The notes under the pieces are model-generated. The model searched no databases. It saw nothing but the letters and a program-made list of their open reading frames with translations, and was not told the DNA's origin. Of a DNA stretch of 64,000 nt, positions 22,317-31,908 are shown one piece after another (the stretch's first letter is position 1; each line of letters begins with the position of its first letter). Origin of the DNA: an uncultured Planktomarina sp. (GTDB taxonomy: Bacteria; Pseudomonadota; Alphaproteobacteria; Rhodobacterales; Rhodobacteraceae); assembly GCA_905182535.1 (NCBI GenBank), contig CAJJBZ010000001.1, positions 186,001-250,000 on the forward strand, in the 5' to 3' direction. The position numbers and the translations under genes were made by a program.

Positions 22317-22922
22317 ATGGAAAAAAGAACTGGTATATTCGAAGGCAATGATCCCTTTGAACTTGCACGCAGGTGGATGAGTGAGGCTGTGGCTGGTGAA
22401 TTGAACGATCCGAATGCAATGGCTTTGTCCACAGTAGATGGCGATGGCATGCCAAATGCGCGCATTGTTTTGTTGAAGTCCATTGAGGACAACGCATTCG
22501 TTTTTTATACAAACTATGAAAGTAAGAAGGCCCAAGAGGCCTTTGGTGCTGGCAAGGCTGCCTTTGTAATTCATTGGAAATCCTTACGCCGTCAAATCCG
22601 CTGTAGGGGGGTAGTTGAGCGCGAGGATGGGCCTATTGCTGATGAATATTTTATGAGCAGATCGCCTTTGTCCCGGGTTGGAGCTGTGGCCTCTGATCAA
22701 TCAAAAGTTCTAGTCTCGCGCAGCATTTTGATGGATCGTGTAGCCACTTTGAAGGCCGAATATGGTGATACTATGCCGCGTCCTGCTTTCTGGGGAGGGG
22801 TTCGGATACGTCCTCTAGAGCTGGAGTACTGGGCCGACGGTGAAGCTCGTTTGCACGATCGGTTTCGTTGGATGCGAAGCAGTCAGGACGCGGATTGGAA
22901 TGTTGATAGGCTATACCCTTGA
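22317..22922 (+). CDS. pdxH: Pyridoxamine 5'-phosphate oxidase
   Basis: FMN enzyme making pyridoxal 5'-phosphate. 201 residues and full length: [19 protein letters not shown] near the N-terminus, the FMN-binding [12 protein letters not shown] and [14 protein letters not shown] stretches, [16 protein letters not shown], and the C-terminal RFRWMRS...WNVDRLYP end. The product serves PLP enzymes in this window such as HemA and the aminotransferase. It is divergent from fabI, with about 60 bp between starts. Confidence 0.96.
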   Translation: MEKRTGIFEGNDPFELARRWMSEAVAGELNDPNAMALSTVDGDGMPNARIVLLKSIEDNAFVFYTNYESKKAQEAFGAGKAAFVIHWKSLRRQIRCRGVVEREDGPIADEYFMSRSPLSRVGAVASDQSKVLVSRSILMDRVATLKAEYGDTMPRPAFWGGVRIRPLELEYWADGEARLHDRFRWMRSSQDADWNVDRLYP

Positions 22923-23067
22923 GATCTATTATTATGAAAACGTCTTACGAGACCGGTGTTATATGTTTTTTCGGTTGGTTTGGTAAAGTTTTAGCCTTTG
23001 TGTGGTGATAAAATGGGTTTGCGGAATAACCATCTATTAAAAAAAATGGGGTGAGATAAGGCGAGTG

Positions 23068-23538
23068 ATGATACGTTTGGTGTGGGCTTCGGCTGTAAAT
23101 ATTTTGTTCAACGCTGCGATTGTTCTGGCTGATTGCGCTGACAGTCATGTTCACCTGTCTGGGACGTGGGGCACAGCGCAATTTGCGGTTGAGGTGGCCG
23201 ATGACGATACCGAGCGCGCTAAAGGATTGATGTACCGGGACGTCATGGGAAAGTTTTCTGGTATGTTGTTTGTCTATAATCAACCGCAAGAAGCTGCATT
23301 TTGGATGAAGAATACAAAGATATCTTTAGATATATTGTATTTCAACTCGGAGGGACGCTTAGTGGATGTCCATGCAAACACAATACCTGGGGATCTTACG
23401 CCTCTGCGTAGTTCTCGCCCAATACAGTATGTTCTTGAGATTAACGCAGGTATGGTAAAAACGTTAAAGCTGGGCTCAGATACTGTTTTAAACCATGTCA
23501 GCTTGGATCAAGGTACAAAAACCACGCGCTGTAAGTGA
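23068..23538 (+). CDS. Exported DUF192-family protein
   Basis: 156 residues: an N-terminal signal peptide (cut about residue 21) followed by a DUF192 domain with AQFAVEVADDDTERAKGLM, the GMLFVY strand, the AAFWMKNTKISLDILYF motif and VLEINAGMV near the C-terminus. The family is widespread in alphaproteobacteria and has no established function. A GTG three bases upstream could also start. It lies between pdxH and a tRNA gene; the 145 bp before it hold no gene I can support. Confidence 0.88.
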   Translation: MIRLVWASAVNILFNAAIVLADCADSHVHLSGTWGTAQFAVEVADDDTERAKGLMYRDVMGKFSGMLFVYNQPQEAAFWMKNTKISLDILYFNSEGRLVDVHANTIPGDLTPLRSSRPIQYVLEINAGMVKTLKLGSDTVLNHVSLDQGTKTTRCK

Positions 23539-23586
23539 AAAGACCCTTTTCATTCTCAATCCAATTGCCTAAAGAGACGCTAGTGT

Positions 23587-23663
23587 CGGGGCGTGGCGCA
23601 GTCTGGTAGCGCACCTGTTTTGGGTACAGGGGGTCGTGAGTTCGAATCTCGCCGCCCCGACCA
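23587..23663 (+). tRNA. tRNA-Pro (anticodon TGG)
   Basis: 77 nt including the encoded CCA. The acceptor arms CGGGGCG and CGCCCCG pair perfectly. The D-arm has GGTAGCGC, the anticodon loop reads TTTGGGT with TGG as anticodon, and the T-loop is GTTCGAATC. A second proline tRNA (GGG) lies at 61106. Confidence 0.96.
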
Positions 23664-23678
23664 CTTTTGCAGATATAT

Positions 23679-23697
23679 TTGGGCTTTTTTAGCCCAA
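23679..23697 (+). terminator. Hairpin after tRNA-Pro, possible terminator
   Basis: TTGGGCT and AGCCCAA form a 7-bp stem around a T5 loop, 15 bp after the tRNA 3' end. No T-run follows the stem, so it may be a processing signal or a weak terminator. Confidence 0.45.
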
Positions 23698-23917
23698 CAT
23701 AGACCTTTGCTATTTAGGGTTTTCGATTCTGAACTCACAGGCCACTTGGTGATTTTTATAGTTACCATCACTCCAAAATTAACAAAATTTAATAAGAAAA
23801 AGCTGCATATATTATACTCCATTTTTTTTGGCACACAGAATTTTAATTATTTAGGGACCGAATCTATTACAAATTATGCGTCAAGGATTTTTTCGACATA
23901 AAATCATCAAAAAATCG

Positions 23918-23946
23918 TTGACCTCATTGTGAAATGCGGATCAATT
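23918..23946 (+). promoter_or_regulatory. Possible promoter of nrdJ
   Basis: TTGACC at 23918-23923, a 17-bp spacer, then TCAATT at 23941-23946. The -10 element is poor, but the spacing is ideal and the same TTGACC element precedes ilvB. It would start transcription just before the folded leader. Confidence 0.4.
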
Positions 23947-23954
23947 AGTACATG

Positions 23955-24071
23955 CAGCTGAGGGACACACTAGATGTAGTGCTCCAAACTAGGCGGTGAG
24001 GCCGCTGGACCTTCGCAAGGTTCAGTCATGAGTGTGCTGATTAGATGTAAATAAAGCCGTATTTAAACGGC
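23955..24071 (+). promoter_or_regulatory. Structured 5' leader of nrdJ, candidate riboswitch
   Basis: By eye the leader folds into a closed multi-branch element. The outer helix pairs CAGC (23955-23958) with GCTG (24036-24039) and ACA (23965-23967) with TGT (24033-24035). Inside are hairpins CACTA/TAGTG (23968-23981), GCGG/CCGC (23993-24005) and a perfect 8-bp TGGACCTT/AAGGTTCA (24006-24024). A further hairpin GCCGT/ACGGC (24056-24071) abuts the ribosome site of nrdJ. I do not see the classical B12-box consensus. A structured RNA motif upstream of nrdJ genes has been described as far as I recall; I cannot confirm that this is the same class. Confidence 0.55.
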
Positions 24072-24084
24072 AAATGAGGCAAAA

Positions 24085-27000
24085 ATGAAAATTGAACGGC
24101 GTTTTACAAGTCCCAACGAGGACGCATACAGCTCTATAGAATTCCAAAAAACTACTAGTGAGATTCGCAATCCTGATGGGACAATAGTATTTCATTTGGC
24201 CGACCTTGAAGTTCCATCAGATTGGTCACAAGTTGCTGCTGATGTTTTGGCGCAAAAATATTTCCGTAAAGCTGGCGTGCCATCCGCCACTAAGGCTATC
24301 AAAGAATCAGGCATACCAAGCTTTCTTCGCCGCCATGTGCCAACTGATGATGCGACTTTTGGCGGAGAAACATCCGCCAAGCAAGTTTTTGACCGTTTGG
24401 CTGGTGCTTGGGCTTATTGGGGCTGGAAGGGTGGATATTTTTCCACAGAGGAAGATGCCAGCGCCTATTTTGATGAGATGCGCTACATGTTGGCTACTCA
24501 GCGTGCGGCCCCCAATTCACCCCAGTGGTTCAATACTGGCTTACATTGGTCTTATGGAATCAATGGCCCTGCCCAAGGTCATTATTATGTTGATTTTAAA
24601 ACCGGTAAGCTGACAAAATCAGAGTCCAGTTACGAACACCCTCAGCCGCACGCGTGTTTTATTCAGTCTGTGTCTGATGATTTGGTCAATGAGGGCGGCA
24701 TCATCACCGATACCTGAAGCCCGTCTGTTTAAATATGGCTCAGGTACTGGAACAAACTTTTCCTCCCTACGCGGTTCGGGTGAATCCTTATCGGGTGGTG
24801 GCAAGTCATCTGGTTTGATGGGTTTTTTAAAGATTGGCGATAGGGCTGCCGGCGCTATCAAGTCTGGAGGGACTACGCGCCGTGCTGCTAAGATGGTAAT
24901 TTGTGATGCTGACCACCCAGATATTGAAGATTTCATTAACTGGAAGGTGATTGAGGAACAGAAGGTTGCTTCGATTGTTGCCGGCTCAAAAATGCATGAA
25001 GAGAAGCTAAATTTACTGTTTGCGGCAATCAAGGCATGGGACGGTAATGCCGAAGATGCCTATGATCCGAAAGTCAACCCAGCCTTGAAAGAGGCTGTTT
25101 GGGCGGCTAAAAAGGTTTCAATTCCAGAGACCTATGTGAAACGGGTGTTAGATTACGCCAAGCAAGGCCACACCAGTATTGAGTTCCCAACCTATGACAC
25201 AGATTGGGATTCCGAGGCCTATAACTCAGTTTCGGGTCAAAATTCTAACAATTCAATTCGCGTAACTGACGCATTTCTCTATGCAGTGCAAAAAGATGCA
25301 GATTGGGAACTGATAAACCGGAACAATGGTGCGGTATCGAAAACCATGAAAGCACGTGACCTTTGGGAACAGGTGGGACACGCAGCCTGGGCATGTGCTG
25401 ATCCAGGAATTCAATACCATGACACAGTCAATGCTTGGCACACATGTCCAGCTGATGGGGCTATTCGTGGATCAAATCCTTGTTCCGAATATATGTTCCT
25501 GGATGATACTGCCTGTAACTTAGCGTCCATGAACTTGCTCACTTTTTATGAAAATGGCGAATTCCAGTCCGACGATTATGTGCACGCCACTCGGTTGTGG
25601 ACCGTCACTTTAGAAATTAGCGTTTTAATGGCGCAGTTTCCATCAAAAGCAATAGCTCAGCGTTCTTATGACTTCCGCACTTTGGGTCTTGGCTATGCAA
25701 ATATCGGCGGTTTGCTTATGAATATGGGCTTTAGCTACGATAGCGATGAAGGACGTGCGCTGTGTGGAGCTTTGACTGCTGTGATGACTGGTGTTGCCTA
25801 TTCTACATCAGCAGAAATGGCTGGTGAATTGGGACCTTTCCCCGGCTACAATAAAAATAAGGAAAGCATGTTGCGTGTTATTCGCAACCATCGACGAGCT
25901 GTTTATGGTGAAACAGACAGCTACGAAGATCTTGCAATAAAACCAGTCGCTCTGGATTATGCCAATTGCCCAGACCAAACTCTTGTTGCGCTTTCAAAGT
26001 CGAGTTGGGACATGGCAATTGAACTGGGTGAAAAGCACGGTTACCGCAACGCACAGACTTCGGTTATTGCCCCGACAGGCACAATCGGTTTGGTTATGGA
26101 CTGTGATACGACCGGCATTGAGCCCGATTTTGCCTTGGTAAAGTTTAAAAAACTTGCGGGTGGCGGTTATTTTAAGATTATTAATCGCTCCGTTCCTGCA
26201 GCTTTGGGCAAAGCAGGGCTACCGCAGCAACCAGATTGAAGAGATTGTGGGCTATGCAGTTGGCCATGGTTCCATGGGAAATGCGCCCGGAATCAACCAC
26301 ACATCATTGATGAGGTGGTATCAAGATCTGAAATAGACAAAATTGAAGCAGCTTTGCCTTCTGCGTTTGATATTCGATTTGTGTTTAACCAATGGACCTT
26401 GGGAGCGGATTTCTGCACGAATGTTCTCGGCATCCCAACGGATAAAATGATGGATCCAAGTTTTGATCTGTTGACGCATTTGGGATTCAGCCGCAAAGAT
26501 ATTGAGGCTGCCAACGATCATGTCTGTGGCACGATGACCCTCGAAGGTGCACCTCACTTGAAAGAGGAACATTATAGTATCTTTGACTGCGCAAATCCCT
26601 GTGGAAAAAAAGGAAAACGTTATCTCAGCGTAAATAGCCATATTTATATGATGGCTGCGGCGCAGTCGTTCATCTCGGGCGCGATTTCCAAAACTATCAA
26701 TATGCCAAACGATGCCACTATTGAAGAATGCCAAAAAGCCTATGAGTTGAGCTGGTCGCTTGGGATCAAAGCCAATGCGCTTTATCGTGATGGTTCTAAA
26801 CTATCACAGCCTCTGGCTGCAGCACTCGTTGAAGATGATGAGGAAGCAGAGGAAATCTTAGCCAGTGGGTCTGCTCAAGAAAAAGCAACTGTTTTAGCAG
26901 AGAAAATTGTTGAAAAAATTGTGGTCAGAGAGATTATCCGCCGTGATCGTGAGAAAATGCCACAGCGCCGCCGCGGCTATACGCAAAAAGCGGTTGTAGG

Positions 27001-27732
27001 AGGCCACAAGGTTTATCTGCGTACGGGCGAATATGAAGATGGCCAGTTGGGTGAGATATTCATCGACATGCACAAAGAGGGTGCAGGCTTCCGAGCGATG
27101 ATGAATAACTTTGCGATCGCGGTCTCGGTAGGTCTGCAATAATGGGGTGCCGCTAGATGAGTTTGTTGACGCTTTCACCTTTACCAAGTTTGAGCCAGCT
27201 GGAATGGTGCAGGGTAATGATAGTATTAAAAATGCCACTTCAATTCTTGATTATATTTTCCGGGAACTTGCGGTGTCATATCTTGATCGTACCGACCTTG
27301 CCCATGTGCCGCCAGAGGGCGCTTCATTCGATGATATTGGCCGCGGTGAATCAGAAGGTGTTTCTAACCTGCGCGCTGTTGAAGACGCTAAAGCCGCTAA
27401 GGGCATCGAGGTGCTCAAGCATATGGTTTCCACCGGCTATCACCGCAACCGTGTGCCACAAGAGTTTGTGGTTTACCAAGGAGGTCAGGCCGTTACCTCC
27501 ATGGGGGGACGGGGCTCTGGCTCTGGATACAACGCTTGATGCTGCGGTGGCCGTAACCACTCGGGTGCCAGAGGTTGCGACTGCGGCTTTGACTCCGATG
27601 GATCATCGCACCAAGGCAAAAATGCAGGGCTATGAAGGCGATCCATGCGGTGAATGCGGCAATCTTATTCGAACTGGCAATGGCACCTGTATGAAGTGCA
27701 ATACCTGCGGTGGTACATCCGGTTGTAGTTAA
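24085..27732 (+). CDS. nrdJ: Adenosylcobalamin-dependent (class II) ribonucleotide reductase (at least five frame breaks)
   Basis: Reduces ribonucleotides to deoxyribonucleotides with B12, independent of oxygen. About 1,215 residues, usual for the alphaproteobacterial form. Ordered pieces are [41 protein letters not shown], the [20 protein letters not shown] active-site region, [47 protein letters not shown] and a C-terminal zinc ribbon CGECGN...[13 protein letters not shown]. Frame changes occur near 24700, 26215, 26315, 27141 and 27530. At 27141 one extra A splits the expected LQYGVPLDEF. The pieces abut without gaps, so inteins or split genes are unlikely. Confidence 0.93.
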
Positions 27733-27819
27733 AAGCGAGTAGGTGCGAGGTTTGCTTATTTTAAGAATGTTGGGCCTTAGAGTACGAAAATTAGTAGCGC
27801 AATGAAAAGATTGAACTGC

Positions 27820-27849
27820 GAGACTGGGGAGCTTTGGCTCCCCAGTCTC
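27820..27849. terminator. Strong bidirectional intrinsic terminator
   Basis: A perfect 13-bp stem GAGACTGGGGAGC / GCTCCCCAGTCTC with a TTTG loop lies between the convergent nrdJ and the 73-residue gene at 27871. It is followed by TTATTCT on the plus strand. Confidence 0.85.
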
Positions 27850-27870
27850 TTATTCTGTAAACCTTGATTT

Positions 27871-28092
27871 TTATTCGCGACCATAAGCCTTTAGGCGGGC
27901 CTGAAGCTTGAATTGGTGAGGATGTCCAAGTTCCAGTGCGAATACATACGCTAAGGTAAGAAAAAAACATTCTGCGTCTTGGTTGTCTGCTAAATTAGCA
28001 GCTTTAGTGTAGAGATCAATTAAGAGAAAATAATTACTTTTGGCGTGAGCCGCCAAGATTTCAGTATTCAAGTCTCTGCCGTCGCTAGCCAC
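27871..28092 (-). CDS. Small conserved-looking hypothetical protein coupled to the Rieske oxygenase
   Basis: 73 residues with no signal peptide or membrane segment, mostly alpha-helical by composition (AAHAKSNYFLLIDLYTKAAN; ECFFLTLAYVFALELG). The start overlaps the end of the Rieske gene by 8 bp and the frame is open to a strong terminator just beyond the stop, so it is very probably a real gene. I do not recognise a family. Context suggests a small partner of the oxygenase. Confidence 0.7.
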   Translation of the reverse strand: MASDGRDLNTEILAAHAKSNYFLLIDLYTKAANLADNQDAECFFLTLAYVFALELGHPHQFKLQARLKAYGRE

Positions 28093-29239
28093 GATATTTC
28101 GATATTTTGCGTGCTACCCAGTCGTGATAGCAATGGGTCGGCTCATCCATCACCGGGCTAAACCGTCCACCGTCAAAGTTAGGAGCATATCGACCTGATT
28201 GCATGCCTTGTACCACAAAGATGTCTTCTTCAAACACCTCTCTCCACTGTTGGGTATTTTTGGCTCGGCTTTTTGACTCTGTTGCTTCAGCTGATGCATA
28301 ATATATTGCTACATGTTCTCGGGTCTTATTCGTACTTTTAGGCTCTAATATAATTGCATAGGTATGATCTCGATGAACCCCTAATAAAACATTTGGATAG
28401 AGCGATATATATTCAGATGCTGTGTTCCATTTTTTTTCCAAGCCAGGAAAGTCGGGGAAGGCGGTGGAGCCATCTTCGTCTCTAAACTGCCGGTAGACCA
28501 ACGTACCTTGACCAGAATATTTTCCATATTTTACTATGTTATAGTGATCTTCTAGCCGCGAATAGCTGTTTAGGCCGGGATGAATCCATGGGAGGTGGTA
28601 GCTCTCACAATAATTTTCTACCGCCAGCTTGTAGTTGGCTGTCAGTTCCAGCTCAAACTTGCTATCAGCACCACCATGAAAGATTGGATAGTCAAATTCT
28701 GACCAACGGTCAATTAGATGTGCATGTACATCGGTAAAATTGGGCGCATCTCCTGAGATGTTTATAAAAACTACGTCACGCCATACCTTGCTGCGCACTT
28801 CATTGAGGCTAAGTTCTTCTTTAATTATACTGGGATGGGTGTTGCGGCCTGGGCCACCTACATGCGGAGTGCTGACTAGCTTGCCTTTAGTTGAATAGCA
28901 CCAAGAATGGTATGGGCAGCGGATTGTGCCCTCAATATTTTTGGCTTCACTAACTAATTGCATTCCACGGTGGCTGCAGATGTTCTCGAAGACCCTAATG
29001 TTGCCATCTCTGTCGCGTAGTAACAACAACGGTATGCCCAAAAAACTTATTGGCTTTGCGTCGCCTGGGATCGGCACGTCGGCTCCTACGGCGAGACCTG
29101 CCCAAGTAGATTTCAAAACAGCCTCAGATTCCTCACTGAACACTTGTGGGTCAGTGTAATGAGCATTAGGCAGCCCACTTGCCTTATCCACAGGACGTTG
29201 AACTGAGACGATTTCGGTTGGGGTAAAGTCTTTGGCCAT
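28085..29239 (-). CDS. Rieske-type aromatic ring-hydroxylating/N-demethylating oxygenase, alpha subunit
   Basis: 384 residues from ATG 29239, chosen because GTGGAG lies just upstream; an in-frame ATG at 29251 is weaker. The N-terminal Rieske [2Fe-2S] domain has CSHRG and CPYHSWC with the usual spacing (about residues 86-107). The catalytic domain has the mononuclear iron motif ENYCESYHLPWIHPG. Such enzymes open aromatic rings or remove methyl groups from quaternary amines such as betaines, and substrate cannot be chosen from sequence. No reductase gene is adjacent. The small gene at 27871 is coupled to it. Confidence 0.88.
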   Translation of the reverse strand: MAKDFTPTEIVSVQRPVDKASGLPNAHYTDPQVFSEESEAVLKSTWAGLAVGADVPIPGDAKPISFLGIPLLLLRDRDGNIRVFENICSHRGMQLVSEAKNIEGTIRCPYHSWCYSTKGKLVSTPHVGGPGRNTHPSIIKEELSLNEVRSKVWRDVVFINISGDAPNFTDVHAHLIDRWSEFDYPIFHGGADSKFELELTANYKLAVENYCESYHLPWIHPGLNSYSRLEDHYNIVKYGKYSGQGTLVYRQFRDEDGSTAFPDFPGLEKKWNTASEYISLYPNVLLGVHRDHTYAIILEPKSTNKTREHVAIYYASAEATESKSRAKNTQQWREVFEEDIFVVQGMQSGRYAPNFDGGRFSPVMDEPTHCYHDWVARKISKYRG

Positions 29240-29353
29240 GAAAATCTCCACTATGTCTTAGTGGTAAGCTATAATTTGAGTTTTAACTTTGCCTATCGCG
29301 ACAAAACCGTCCTCACTACGACCTCAGGGGCAGCTGAATTGTAGATTATACGT

Positions 29354-29381
29354 AAAAAAGGCCCGCATCCTGATGCAGGCC
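29354..29381 (-). terminator. Intrinsic terminator of ilvBH
   Basis: On the minus strand GGCCTGCAT / ATGCGGGCC form a 9-bp stem with one G-U pair around CAGG, followed by six T (A-run at 29354-29359). It lies about 27 bp after the ilvH stop. Confidence 0.8.
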
Positions 29382-29407
29382 TAGTATTGGTGCGCATAAA
29401 ATTGCGT

Positions 29408-29965
29408 CTAACCTCGTGACAGAGCTGCTACTCCGGTTCGTGCGATCTCAGAGAGACCCAGGGGCCGCATCAATTCAGAGAAAGCATCGATCTTTTCTGG
29501 ACTGCCCACCACTTCAAAAGTAAAACTATCTAAAGTACTATCTACTACATTTGCGCGAAATACATCGGCCAAACGCAGCGCTTCCACGCGTTTTTCACCC
29601 TTACCACTAACCTTAAATAGTGACAATTCACGCTCAACAGACGGGCCCTCGACTGTTAAATCATGCACTTTATAAACGGGTATAATCCGACCTAGTTGAG
29701 CTTTGATTTGTTCAATGATCTGAGGCGTACCACTGGTAGCAATGGTAATTCGGCTAGTATGGCCTTCATGATCCACCTCAGCAACGGTAAGACTTTCGAT
29801 ATTATACCCCCGACCAGAAAATAAACCAATGACACGAGCTAATACGCCGGGTTCATTAGCGACAAGCACGGCTAGGGTATGGCGCTCGATCACATCTTCA
29901 TGGCTGGAACGTAGATTATAAGCAGACTTGGAGGTTGAGCCTTTGGCGATGTTCAATTTGTTCAT
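29408..29965 (-). CDS. ilvH: Acetolactate synthase small (regulatory) subunit
   Basis: 185 residues. The N-terminal ACT domain (HTLAVLVANEPGVLARVIGLFSGRGYNIESLTV, given here as its key segments VLARVIGLFSGRGYNIES) binds valine for feedback control. The C-terminal domain ends in FELMRPLGLSEIARTG-type sequence (FSELMRPLGLSEIART). It follows ilvB by 11 bp, and the two subunits form the branched-chain amino-acid synthase. A terminator lies shortly after the stop. Confidence 0.95.
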   Translation of the reverse strand: MNKLNIAKGSTSKSAYNLRSSHEDVIERHTLAVLVANEPGVLARVIGLFSGRGYNIESLTVAEVDHEGHTSRITIATSGTPQIIEQIKAQLGRIIPVYKVHDLTVEGPSVERELSLFKVSGKGEKRVEALRLADVFRANVVDSTLDSFTFEVVGSPEKIDAFSELMRPLGLSEIARTGVAALSRG

Positions 29966-29976
29966 GTAATCTCTCC

Positions 29977-31729
29977 CTATACCAAAACCGAGCCAGCGGC
30001 GTCTATTGCACCTTTTATAGCGGCATCTCCCAGTAGCATTTCGTTATGCGCTTTGCCTGATGGGATCATTGGGAAGCAGTTTTCATGCTTCTCAACCAAA
30101 CAATCAAAAATAACTGGGCCATTATGGTTCAGCATCTGCATAATTGCATCGTCCAGATCACTGGGATCTGAGCATAGAATACCCTTGGCTCCAAAAGCTT
30201 CAGCCAATTTTACAAAGTCGGGCAGGGATTCTGACCAGCTTTGCGAATAGCGCTCGCCATGTAGTAACTCCTGCCACTGGCGGACCATACCAAGACGCTC
30301 GTTGTTGAGAATGAATTGCTTGACCGGTAGGCCGTATTGCATGGCAGTGCCCATTTCTTGCATGTTCATCAACCAGCTGGCCTCACCGGCCACGTTAATA
30401 ACAAGACTTTCAGGATGGGCTACTTGCACGCCGATGGAGGCAGGGAATCCATAGCCCATAGTTCCCAAACCGCCAGATGTCATCCAACGATTGGGATCAT
30501 TGAACCCCAAGTACTGAGCGGCCCACATCTGATGCTGACCCACTTCTGTCGTGATATAGCGATCATGGTCTTTGGTGAGCGCCTCAAGACGCTCAAGCGC
30601 ATATTGCGGCTTGATGGTCTTTATATCTGGTTTGTAATCCAAACAACGGATTTTGCGCCAAGCATCAATTTCTGACCACCAACCTTTAAGACTTTCCGAA
30701 TTGGTTTTACGGCCGCGGGCCTTCCAAACTTTGAGGAGGTCTTCCAACACATGTGCCACATCACCCACAATTGGTATATCAACGCGGATCACTTTATTGA
30801 TTGACGATTGATCAACATCAATATGGGCTTTAGTTGAACCTGGGCTGAAAGCGTCTAGGCGTCCAGTAATTCTGTCGTCAAATCGCGCTCCGATGTTAAT
30901 CATCAAATCGCAATCATGCATCGACATATTAGCTTCATACAGCCCATGCATTCCCAACATACCTAACCAATTTTTACCGTTAGCTGGATAAGCACCAAGC
31001 CCCATCAGTGTTGATGTGATTGGGAAGTTAGTGGCCGCCACCAATTCACGCAATAACTGACTTGCGAGTGGTCCAGAATTAATTACACCACCACCTGTAT
31101 AAAAAATTGGTTTTTTGGCGGTCTCCATAGCTACAACCAATTGAGTGATGGCGTCGATATCGCCTTTCACTTGCGGCTGATAATGGGACTTTCATTTTTG
31201 CAGGTCCCTGATAAATGCCATCAGCAAACTGTACATCCTTGGGTATATCCACCAAAACTGGGCCCGGCCGGCCGGCGGTTGCCACGTGAAATGCTGTATG
31301 CAGAGTTGTGGCTAGGTCATTAGTGTCTTTGACCAGCCAATTGTGCTTTGTGCAGGGGCGGGTGATGCCTACGGTGTCGGCCTCTTGAAAAGCATCGGAC
31401 CCAATCATAAACGTTGGCACTTGTCCTGTCAGTACAACTAGCGGAATGCTATCCATTAACGCATCAGTTAGGCCAGTGACCGCATTGGTTGCGCCGGGGC
31501 CAGAGGTTACAAGCACTACCCCTGGCTTTCCAGTGGAGCGGGCATAGCCTTCGGCCGCATGCACAGCCCCTTGCTCATGGCGTACCAAAAAATGACGAAT
31601 ACTACTTTGTTGAAAAATTTCATCGTAAATTGGTAAAACTGCGCCTCCAGGATAACCGAAGACGGTATCAACACCTTGGTCAATCAAAGCTTGAACAACC
31701 ATTTTTGCGCCTGACATTGTTTGGGTCAT
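29977..31729 (-). CDS. ilvB: Acetolactate synthase large subunit (frame break near 31189)
   Basis: Thiamine-diphosphate enzyme making acetolactate or acetohydroxybutyrate for valine, leucine and isoleucine. About 584 residues. Visible are [49 protein letters not shown] [16 protein letters not shown] and the ThDP-binding [12 protein letters not shown] region. One extra base at 31189 splits the protein: dropping it turns AAAATGAAAGTCC into [19 protein letters not shown]. It is first in the ilvBH operon, behind a leader with attenuator features. Confidence 0.94.
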
Positions 31730-31854
31730 ATTATTTCTCTTTCATCATTGCCATAAAAAAGCCCCCGGTTCGCGGGGGCGCAGTACAGAGACGTAACACT
31801 ATTAGTATAGGCGCCCTTTTGTTGTACGACCATATTGAGCAGTTTGGGTTTCAT
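31726..31854 (-). CDS. Candidate 42-codon leader peptide of ilvBH
   Basis: ATG 31854 follows GAGGGCG about 18 nt after the predicted transcription start. The peptide begins [14 protein letters not shown], with adjacent Leu-Leu and Val-Val codons (the end products of the pathway), runs through the terminator hairpin and stops at TGA overlapping the ilvB ATG. This could couple translation to ilvB as well as control the attenuator. The family of leader peptides is not conserved enough for recognition by sequence, so this rests on position and codons. Confidence 0.5.
   Translation of the reverse strand: MKPKLLNMVVQQKGAYTNSVTSLYCAPANRGLFYGNDEREII
31755..31779 (-). terminator. Attenuator terminator upstream of ilvB
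   Basis: Minus-strand stem GCCCCCG / CGGGGGC (7 bp, all G-C) with loop CGAAC, followed immediately by six T, only 26 bp before the ilvB start. An upstream GGGCGCC (31810-31816) can pair with the GCGCCC arm instead and act as antiterminator. Confidence 0.75.
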
Positions 31855-31879
31855 ACGACGCCCTCAGGACCGTATTGTA

Positions 31880-31908
31880 AGTTTATGAGGCCATAACAGC
31901 GGGGTCAA
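31880..31908 (-). promoter_or_regulatory. Sigma-70-type promoter of ilvBH
   Basis: On the minus strand TTGACC (31908-31903), a 17-bp spacer and TAAACT (31885-31880). Transcription would start about 31873, giving a leader of about 145 nt before ilvB. Confidence 0.6.

Noticed and set aside
22934..23008. Twenty-four-codon frame upstream of the DUF192 gene, where a cold-shock gene might be expected
   Set aside because: No cold-shock RNA-binding motifs and no ribosome site.
23918..24084. Classical cobalamin riboswitch
   Set aside because: The B12-box consensus is not present as far as I can see; kept only as an unclassified structured leader.
24085..27732. Inteins or programmed frameshifts in nrdJ
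   Set aside because: The conserved residues continue directly across each break with no extra intein sequence and no slippery heptamer with a downstream structure that I could see.
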